Part shown: piece by piece, positions 5,721 through 10,761 of the stretch
Numbering within the stretch: position 1 is the first letter of the stretch
Layout: every line of letters starts with the position of its first letter
Source: Flavobacteriaceae bacterium UBA3078
Lineage (GTDB): Bacteria; Bacteroidota; Bacteroidia; Flavobacteriales; Flavobacteriaceae
Assembly: GCA_002366675.1 (NCBI GenBank)
Contig: DFBO01000127.1
Coordinates: 1 to 10,761, forward strand
DNA: 10,761 bases
Direction: 5' to 3'
Made by a program: the position numbers and the translations under genes
Notes under the pieces: model-generated
The model's input: only the letters and a program-made list of their open reading frames with translations
Databases searched by the model: none
What the model was told of the DNA's origin: nothing

Positions 5721-6920
5721 TTAATCGTTAGAGCCTATATTTCCTTGAGCTACAATAGTAGTTAATTGCGTACTACTTAAATGCACTTTAATATGACCAT
5801 TGACATCTGAGACATCTTCAAAACCAAAAACAGTGTCATCATCTAGAGCAGCTAAATTAGTTTGGCTTACTCCTGTATTCCCATCAATTGGATTAAAAGT
5901 AAAAATAACACTTCCTCCTGTATCAACATCATTTGCATAAATATAAGCAGGATGTACACCATCAACTGGAGTGTTTTCTAAAACAATAACAGCTAAAGCT
6001 TCACCATTAGTTCTTTGAAAGAAAGTAGCAGTTCCGCTTATTCCAATCACGTCTACTTCACTTAAATTATAATTAATAGATTCACCTGTTAATTCATTTT
6101 GTCCAATATCTCCTTGGGCTATAATAGTTCCAGGGTTCATATCGCTTTCATGTACGTTTATATAACCATCAAAATTAATGGCATCTATGTATAAAAAAGA
6201 AGTGGCATCATCTAATTCAGACACATTGGTATAACTCTTCCCAGTGTCTCCATTTACTGGATTTAAAGTAAAGGCAACTCCTCCTCCTTCAACAGCTGTG
6301 TTGGTATGTATATGTGCTGGATGCATATCTCCAGAAACAGTGTTTGACAATTGAATAACAGCCAAAGCTTCGCCATTTTCTCGTTCAGAAAAAGTAGCAG
6401 TTCCAGAAATACCAGGTACATCTTTTTCGCTTAAAGAATACGTTTTAGATACGCCTGTTAATTCATTCTGACCAATATCTCCTTGTGCTACAATTATATC
6501 TAATTGCGAATCACTTTCATGAACATTTATATAGCCATCGAAACTCAATAACTCTTCATAAGTTACAGGAGTTCCATCGTCTAAAGCCGAAAAAGTAATG
6601 GTACTAAAACCAGTAGTTCCACTTACTATTCCCAAAGTAATTGCAATGCCTCCACCTTCAGCTGCAGTATTGTAATGAATATGTGCTGGATGCATACCAC
6701 CTGTTGGTATAGCAGTAAAATCTAACTCAACAGTAACGGATTCATCTTCATTTTTAATAAATTTAGCCGTTCCGTTTACATTATTATCGTCTATAGAACC
6801 TAATGCAAAGGTTTTAGAAGTTTGACTCGATGGAATTGGTGTAATATGATCATCACTACTACAACCCATTAAAATAACTAAGGGTAAGACTAAAATTAGT
6901 GACTTAAATAGTTTCTTCAT
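5721..6920 (-). CDS. Lipoprotein with three tandem CHRD domains
   Basis: The 399-residue protein begins with a lipoprotein signal (MKKLFKSLILVLPLVILMGC); the lipid would be carried by Cys20, followed by SSDD. Three CHRD (chordin-type) domains follow at about 35-156, 157-279 and 280-399. Each has a core around HPAHIH with a following GGG-I/V-A-TL segment, then FDGYINVHESD, then IIAQGDIGQNELTG. The first histidine of the core recurs at residues 77, 200 and 323, exactly 123 apart, so the repeats arose by in-frame duplication. In the third copy the core is HPAYIY and the later motif is NGHIKVHLSS, so two histidines and other key positions are changed. The CHRD domain resembles part of Cu/Zn superoxide dismutase, but a metal or catalytic role here is unproven. 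The product is probably anchored to the outer or inner membrane, facing the periplasm or surface. A terminator follows, and the gene is divergent from the sirtuin gene. Confidence 0.9.
   Translation of the reverse strand: MKKLFKSLILVLPLVILMGCSSDDHITPIPSSQTSKTFALGSIDDNNVNGTAKFIKNEDESVTVELDFTAIPTGGMHPAHIHYNTAAEGGGIAITLGIVSGTTGFSTITFSALDDGTPVTYEELLSFDGYINVHESDSQLDIIVAQGDIGQNELTGVSKTYSLSEKDVPGISGTATFSERENGEALAVIQLSNTVSGDMHPAHIHTNTAVEGGGVAFTLNPVNGDTGKSYTNVSELDDATSFLYIDAINFDGYINVHESDMNPGTIIAQGDIGQNELTGESINYNLSEVDVIGISGTATFFQRTNGEALAVIVLENTPVDGVHPAYIYANDVDTGGSVIFTFNPIDGNTGVSQTNLAALDDDTVFGFEDVSDVNGHIKVHLSSTQLTTIVAQGNIGSND
5724..6818 (-). repeat. Three tandem 369-bp coding repeats (CHRD units)
   Basis: The three CHRD units of the lipoprotein repeat with a 123-codon period. 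The similarity is visible in DNA: the segment encoding DIGQNELTG is nearly the same at about 6085-6115 and 6454-6484. Units 1 and 2 are the closest to each other; unit 3 has diverged most. Confidence 0.85.
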
Positions 6921-6938
6921 AATCTGAAATTAATTATC

Positions 6939-6950
6939 TGTAATATTACA
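6939..6950. promoter_or_regulatory. 12-bp perfect palindrome in the divergent CHRD/sirtuin intergenic region
   Basis: TGTAATATTACA is its own reverse complement and sits 19 bp upstream of the CHRD start codon, within the 109-bp divergent spacer. A regulator dimer site is possible, but a palindrome this AT-rich could occur by chance. I see no clear TAnnTTTG box for either gene. Confidence 0.25.
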
Positions 6951-7029
6951 CATAATATATAAATTTTTAAAGTGAAGCTCTATTCCTTTTTAATTTTCTT
7001 TTAAGAATGAAATTTTATAGTTTCACAAA

Positions 7030-7713
7030 ATGAAACATGTAGTTGTACTTACAGGAGCTGGAATAAGTGCCGAAAGTGGCATAAAAACCTTTAGAGATGC
7101 TGATGGGCTTTGGGAAGGACATGATGTGATGGAAGTAGCTTCTCCACAAGGGTTTGCTAAAAACCCAGAATTGATTTTAAACTTTTATAACGAAAGACGA
7201 AAACAATTATTAACAGTTAAATCAAATGATGCTCATAAAGCTTTAGCAACATTAGAATCGGAATATAAAGTGACAATTGTCACTCAAAATGTAGACGATT
7301 TACATGAACGTGCTGGTAGTACTAACATTATTCATTTACATGGCGAGCTATTAAAAGTTAGAAGCAATTTTAATGAACATGATATTTGGTCTTGTAAAAG
7401 TGATATTGTTCTGGGAGATTTATGTGAGAATGGCTATCAAATCAGACCACATATTGTTTGGTTTGGTGAGGCAGTTCCAATGATGGAAGAAGCCATACAA
7501 ATATGTAAAACTGCAGATATTCTTGTTATTATTGGCACATCAATGCAAGTATATCCTGCAGCAAGCCTTATGAATTTTGTGCCAAAACAAACTCCCATTT
7601 ATTATATAGACCCAAAGCCTGCAAATGTAAATAGTGAACGCGTTACAGTTATTAACAAAACTGCAACCCAAGGGATGAAACAACTTTTAATACTTTTAAA
7701 ACAAAAGGATTAG
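7030..7713 (+). CDS. cobB: Class III sirtuin, NAD-dependent protein deacylase
   Basis: The 227-residue protein has the sirtuin core. GAGISAESGIKTFRDADGLWEGH (9-31) binds NAD, TQNVDDLHERAGS (85-97) follows, HLHGEL (102-107) carries the catalytic histidine His104, RPHIVWFGE (139-147) comes next, and GTSMQVYPA (169-177) completes the nucleotide site. Tyr53 and Arg56 in NFYNERRKQL have the Tyr-x-x-Arg spacing that in SIRT5 and CobB accepts acidic acyl groups, so desuccinylase activity is likely besides deacetylase. The enzyme cleaves NAD to remove acyl groups from lysines, giving nicotinamide and O-acyl-ADP-ribose; it acts in the cytoplasm. The zinc module is reduced: between the catalytic histidine and RPHIVWF there are only two cysteines (122 and 132), not four. 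The gene converges with the hydroxylase gene with only 4 bp between stop codons. The symbol is by family similarity. Confidence 0.93.
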   Translation: MKHVVVLTGAGISAESGIKTFRDADGLWEGHDVMEVASPQGFAKNPELILNFYNERRKQLLTVKSNDAHKALATLESEYKVTIVTQNVDDLHERAGSTNIIHLHGELLKVRSNFNEHDIWSCKSDIVLGDLCENGYQIRPHIVWFGEAVPMMEEAIQICKTADILVIIGTSMQVYPAASLMNFVPKQTPIYYIDPKPANVNSERVTVINKTATQGMKQLLILLKQKD

Positions 7714-7717
7714 AAAT

Positions 7718-8365
7718 TTATGCTTTCTTATTCTCCTTTTTTGGTGGCATAGTTCCAAACACTTTATCCCAAAATGTATTAGAAACACCAAATGCTTTAT
7801 TAGGATATTTATAATGATGTAAGCTGTGATGATGCCATAAATCTCTAAAACGCTTTGGAGGACGCATAACATGTGTTGCCCTATGTACAAATGAATACAT
7901 TAAATAGCCTATAAAAAACCCAGGAAAAAAACCGTAAACCAATTGTGTATAACCTGCTATCCAGAATACGATGAAAAATATTCCGAATAAAAAAGACGCT
8001 AAAATTATTCCAGGAACTGGAGGCATTAATAAACGATCTTTATCTGTTGGAAAATTATGATGTGCACCATGCATGATAAAATGAAATCTTTGAGACCATT
8101 TAGCTTCAGTAACCCAATGGAACACATAACGATGCAACATATATTCAGCAAAGGTCCAAAAGAATAAACCAAAGATAAACAAACCAATAAATTGCAAAAC
8201 AGTTAATCCTTTAACTGCAATGGCTATATAAACTAAAAAAGAACTTACTAAACCGTAAACTATAATATTAGAAATAGGATCCGTTTTAGTTAAACGCTCC
8301 AAAATAGGATTCTTAAAAATTTCTGCTTTACCAGTTTGAAAATCTGTTGTTACTTCAGGTTTCAT
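7718..8365 (-). CDS. Fatty acid hydroxylase-family membrane enzyme (FA2H/Scs7-like)
   Basis: The 215-residue protein has hydrophobic segments at about 32-52, 56-76, 115-137 and 142-160. It also has the eight-histidine type di-iron motifs of the fatty acid hydroxylase/sterol desaturase superfamily: HRYVFH (78-83), HFIMHGAHH (95-103), HRATH (161-165) and WHHHSLHH (177-184). The end, FGVSNTFWDKVFGT, is typical. The spacing MHGAHHNFPTDKDRLLMPP is closest to fatty acid 2-hydroxylases (Scs7/FA2H), which hydroxylate the acyl chain of ceramides, but no cytochrome b5 domain is fused. Many Bacteroidota make sphingolipids or hydroxy-acyl lipids, so 2-hydroxylation of such a lipid is plausible but not shown. 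The gene starts 43 bp after guaB on the same strand and may be co-transcribed; it also has its own possible promoter box. Carotenoid hydroxylases share these motifs and are the main alternative. Confidence 0.85.
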   Translation of the reverse strand: MKPEVTTDFQTGKAEIFKNPILERLTKTDPISNIIVYGLVSSFLVYIAIAVKGLTVLQFIGLFIFGLFFWTFAEYMLHRYVFHWVTEAKWSQRFHFIMHGAHHNFPTDKDRLLMPPVPGIILASFLFGIFFIVFWIAGYTQLVYGFFPGFFIGYLMYSFVHRATHVMRPPKRFRDLWHHHSLHHYKYPNKAFGVSNTFWDKVFGTMPPKKENKKA

Positions 8366-8378
8366 AAAATGTACTATT

Positions 8379-8386
8379 TAAAGGTA
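8379..8386 (-). promoter_or_regulatory. Possible -7 box upstream of the hydroxylase gene
   Basis: On the minus strand TACCTTTA matches TAnnTTTG except for the last base, 13 bp before the ATG at 8365. It lies in the 43-bp gap after guaB, so it could give the hydroxylase gene its own start of transcription. The resulting leader would be very short. Confidence 0.3.
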
Positions 8387-8408
8387 CAAAATTATAAAAA
8401 AATAAAAA

Positions 8409-9881
8409 CTATCTAGAATAATTAGGTGATTCTTTAGTTATTGTAACATCATGAGGATGACTTTCATTAATACCAGAAGCCGTAATTTTAATAAATTGAC
8501 CTGTTGATTGTAAAGTAGCAATATCTTTTGATCCACAATAACCCATTCCTGCTTTTAAACCACCTACAAACTGATGAATGCTTTCGTATAATTCTCCTTT
8601 ATAAGGTACTCGACCAACAATGCCTTCTGGTACTAACTTTTTAATATCGTCTTCAACATCCTGAAAATATCTATCTTTACTTCCTTGTTTCATGGCTTCA
8701 ACAGAACCCATACCTCTATAAGACTTAAACTTTCTTCCTTCGTAAATTATAGTTTCACCAGGACTTTCTTTTGTTCCAGCCAATAAGGAACCTAACATAA
8801 CACAGTCTGCTCCAGCTGCAACAGCCTTTGGAATATCTCCAGTATATCTAATTCCTCCATCTGCAATTACAGGAACTCCAGAACCTTTAATAGCTGCTGC
8901 AACCTCTAATACTGCCGAAAATTGTGGATATCCAACACCAGCTACCACACGTGTGGTACAAATAGAACCAGGACCAATTCCAACTTTAACAGCATCTGCT
9001 CCTGCATCAACTAAATATTTTGCAGCAGCTCCAGTTGCTATATTTCCAACAATGACATCTAATGTTGGGAATTTAGTTTTTACTGCTTTTAAAACAGCTA
9101 CTACACCTTTTGTATGACCATGAGCTGTATCAATTATTACTGCATCTACACCAGATTTCACTAAAGCTTCAGTGCGTTCAACAGCATCTGCTGTTACTCC
9201 AAGAGCAGCAGCAACACGTAAACGACCATAGACATCTTTATTTGAAATTGGCTTTTGAGTCAGTTTTGTAATATCTCTAAATGTAATTAATCCTGCTAGT
9301 TTATTATTGTCGTCAACAATCAGCAATTTTTCTATTTTGTGTTCTTGCAAAATCACTTCAGCTTGCTCTAATGACGTTCCAACAGGTGCAGTAACTAACC
9401 TATCGCTAGTCATAACCTCAACGATTGGTCTTTCTCCATCTTTTTCAAACCGTAAATCTCTATTGGTTACAATACCTTTTAAAAATCCTTGCTCATCAAT
9501 AATTGGAATACCACCAATACCATGTTCAGCCATATTTTGTTTTGCATCAAGAACTGTTGCTTCTAAAGTTAGAGTAACAGGATCTGTAATCATTCCACTT
9601 TCAGCACGCTTTACTTTACGAACTTCGTTTGCTTGTTCAGCAATAGTCATATTTTTATGAAGTACTCCAATACCACCTTCGCGAGCCATAGCAATAGCCA
9701 TAGCACTTTCTGTAACAGTATCCATAGCTGCTGAAACTATTGGAATGTTAATAGTAATGTTTTTAGTGAATTTTGTTTGAATATTAACCTCTCTTGGTAA
9801 GACTTCAGAGTAAGCAGGAATTAAAAGGACGTCGTCGTAGGTTAAGCCTTCTCCTACAATTTTGTTTGAATGTGATGTCAT
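8409..9881 (-). CDS. guaB: Inosine-5'-monophosphate dehydrogenase
   Basis: The 490-residue protein is full length for the family. It opens with GEGLTYDDVLLIPAYSEVLP (10-29). Two CBS domains are inserted at about 97-205 (for example GMITDPVTL and VMTSDRLVT). The catalytic loop GIGPGSICTTRVVAGVGYPQ (301-320) has Cys308, which forms the covalent IMP adduct. The phosphate-binding segment is DGGIRYTGDIPKAVAAGADCVMLG (341-364), SYRGMGSVEAM (387-397) follows, and the mobile flap EGIVGRVPYKG is at 419-429. The enzyme oxidises IMP to XMP using NAD, the committed step of guanine nucleotide synthesis, in the cytoplasm; the CBS pair usually senses adenine or guanine nucleotides. The start at 9881 fits a perfect -7 box at 9908-9915. 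The hydroxylase gene follows 43 bp downstream. No guaA is in the window. Confidence 0.97.
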   Translation of the reverse strand: MTSHSNKIVGEGLTYDDVLLIPAYSEVLPREVNIQTKFTKNITINIPIVSAAMDTVTESAMAIAMAREGGIGVLHKNMTIAEQANEVRKVKRAESGMITDPVTLTLEATVLDAKQNMAEHGIGGIPIIDEQGFLKGIVTNRDLRFEKDGERPIVEVMTSDRLVTAPVGTSLEQAEVILQEHKIEKLLIVDDNNKLAGLITFRDITKLTQKPISNKDVYGRLRVAAALGVTADAVERTEALVKSGVDAVIIDTAHGHTKGVVAVLKAVKTKFPTLDVIVGNIATGAAAKYLVDAGADAVKVGIGPGSICTTRVVAGVGYPQFSAVLEVAAAIKGSGVPVIADGGIRYTGDIPKAVAAGADCVMLGSLLAGTKESPGETIIYEGRKFKSYRGMGSVEAMKQGSKDRYFQDVEDDIKKLVPEGIVGRVPYKGELYESIHQFVGGLKAGMGYCGSKDIATLQSTGQFIKITASGINESHPHDVTITKESPNYSR

Positions 9882-9884
9882 GTT

Positions 9885-9915
9885 GCAATTACATTTATAA
9901 TTGCGTGCAAATATA
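9885..9915 (-). promoter_or_regulatory. guaB promoter box and overlapping leader palindrome
   Basis: On the minus strand TATATTTG (9908-9915) is a perfect TAnnTTTG -7 box; the -33 element is weak. Transcription would start near 9900. Directly downstream, GCAATTA and TAATTGC (9885-9891 and 9898-9904) form a perfect 7-bp inverted repeat with a 6-nt spacer, ending 3 bp before the ATG at 9881. It overlaps the expected transcription start, so it may be an operator; if transcribed in full it would form a hairpin next to the start codon. Confidence 0.5.
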
Positions 9916-9954
9916 CAATATTTAAAGGGATTAAAGTTTTAAGTTATTATTAAA

Positions 9955-10659
9955 TTATTCGCATTCAGTTTTACAATAAGGTCTTAACTTATTTATAGCA
10001 TAATCATACCTATCCTCTTTATTTGATAAATCTCCGAAAAATACGATTTCTCTTAGCACCATAAATTTATAAATGCATTTACCTTTAGCCATTTTATCGA
10101 TTGTCTTTAGTGTTTTTTGATTTATTTCACTATAAATTTCTTGCAACCAAACATATTGTTCTTCGTAAATAATGGTTTCATCCCAAGCTAAAGCTTCTTC
10201 ATATTTCAATATTGATTCAGAAAAATAAAGCGCTTTTATCTTTTCAAAAGCTTTTAAAAAAACAGTTTCACTTCCTCTGGCAGCATAACGTTTCACTTCT
10301 CTTTTAGTGAATATATTAAATGGGAAGGACTTTACATTATCTAACTTATTTGAAATAAAATGCGCCATTTTTGGCCAAAGTACTTCTGAACCTTTATCAT
10401 CTAGAGACTTAAAAAGCTATGAATAAAAATCGGTTCGCTCTTTTAAGGATTGATATTCTAAGGGAAGATTATTTTGTAAATTATATAGATTGGCTTGTTG
10501 CCAAACTGCTGTATTATTTTTTCTATCTGAAAACAACCAGTCTGAAGATTCTAATTGTAGTTTATCTGTAAGTTTTTGATACGCATTTATGTTTTTATAT
10601 TCTTTTGAAAAACTAACAGTAGTAAAACAGAAAAAAAACACGTATAAAAATACTTTCAT
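9955..10659 (-). pseudogene. Exported protein of unknown function, interrupted by one in-frame TAG
   Basis: One minus-strand frame runs from ATG 10659 to the TAA at 9955-9957, about 234 codons, broken only by a TAG at 10417-10419 (codon 81). An ATG at 10680 is also in frame, but 10659 gives the normal signal peptide MKVFLYVFFFCFTTVSFS. The part before the stop contains NINAYQKLTDKLQLESSDWLFSDRKNNTAVWQQANLYNLQ and ends ERTDFYS. The part after it contains GSETVFLKAFEKIKALYFSESILKYEEALAWDETIIYEEQYVWLQEIYSEIN and ends NKLRPYCKTECE. Both halves fit one family of small exported Bacteroidota proteins I recognise only by pattern. In it the residue after R-x-D-F-Y-x is Trp, so TAG is probably a mutated TGG. 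The second half alone could start at ATG 10368, but would lack a signal peptide. Function unknown. Confidence 0.75.
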
Positions 10660-10694
10660 ATAGATTAAATGAAATATCAATTTACAAGAACAAA

Positions 10695-10761
10695 CTAATT
10701 ATTTACTTTTTTGAAATTAAAAACTTGATATAGAATGATTAAAACTGAAAGCGTAAAAGTA
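10695..10761 (-). CDS. Possible C-terminal end of a membrane protein cut off by the window edge
   Basis: On the minus strand the frame from 10760 to the TAG at 10695-10697 reads TFTLSVLIILYQVFNFKKVNN: a hydrophobic helix followed by a short basic tail, as at the end of a membrane protein. It would end 36 bp before the ATG at 10659. With only 21 residues visible, this may be a chance open frame. Confidence 0.3.
   Translation of the reverse strand, partial: TFTLSVLIILYQVFNFKKVNN

Noticed and set aside
9307..9660. 117-codon plus-strand frame inside guaB
   Set aside because: It is antisense to the CBS region of a clear guaB gene and has low-complexity Ser/Thr content typical of shadow frames.
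10417..10419. TAG as a pyrrolysine or other recoded codon
   Set aside because: No pyrrolysine genes or recoding structure are visible, and Trp fits the family at this site, so a nonsense mutation is simpler.
1..10761. tRNA/rRNA genes, CRISPR arrays, insertion sequences, prophage or defence system
   Set aside because: I looked for regularly spaced repeats, transposase motifs, terminal inverted repeats and tRNA-like cloverleaf signals and found none. No gene group here supports a new multi-gene system.

Overview
The window looks like chromosomal DNA from a marine-type or host-associated member of the Bacteroidota, most likely a Flavobacteriaceae. The evidence is low GC, promoter -7 boxes of the TAnnTTTG type (for example 1886-1893 and, on the minus strand, 9908-9915), few recognisable Shine-Dalgarno sequences, a secreted carboxypeptidase-regulatory-like protein, CHRD lipoproteins, and a fatty-acid 2-hydroxylase-like enzyme of the kind found in sphingolipid-making bacteria. 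All family names come from motif recognition; no database search was run.

Layout. 1-1800 (+) is a loosely packed accessory stretch: the 3' part of an alpha/beta-hydrolase-like gene cut by the window edge, a short exported protein carrying a surface beta-domain, and a glyoxalase/VOC pseudogene with an internal stop. 1886-4778 (+) holds a DEAD-box RNA helicase with a structured leader of about 100 nt, then a secreted carboxypeptidase-regulatory-like protein, closed by a strong hairpin terminator. That terminator abuts a second, heavily decayed VOC remnant on the minus strand. 5005-6920 (-) holds a TrmH/SpoU-type 2'-O-methyltransferase and, upstream of it, a lipoprotein with three tandem CHRD domains, separated by a rho-independent terminator. 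7030-7713 (+) is a class III (SIRT5/CobB-like) sirtuin, divergent from the CHRD gene and convergent with the next block. 7718-9881 (-) carries guaB (IMP dehydrogenase) followed by the fatty-acid-hydroxylase-family membrane enzyme. 9955-10659 (-) is an exported protein of unknown function broken by one in-frame TAG. The last bases may hold the C-terminus of another membrane protein.

How the genes fit together. Most are independent housekeeping genes: RNA remodelling (deaD), tRNA modification (trmH), guanine nucleotide synthesis (guaB) and protein deacylation (sirtuin). They are mixed with envelope functions (CHRD lipoprotein, carboxypeptidase-regulatory-like protein, lipid hydroxylase). I see no phage, insertion sequence, CRISPR, RNA gene or defence cluster, and no convincing new multi-gene system. 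The points most worth a second look are the structured deaD leader, the single-TAG interruption at 10417, the inverted-repeat terminator that resembles a dispersed repeat, the third CHRD copy that lost its histidines, and the sirtuin that lacks the usual zinc cysteines. Three genes in 10.8 kb are visibly decayed, which suggests ongoing gene loss.
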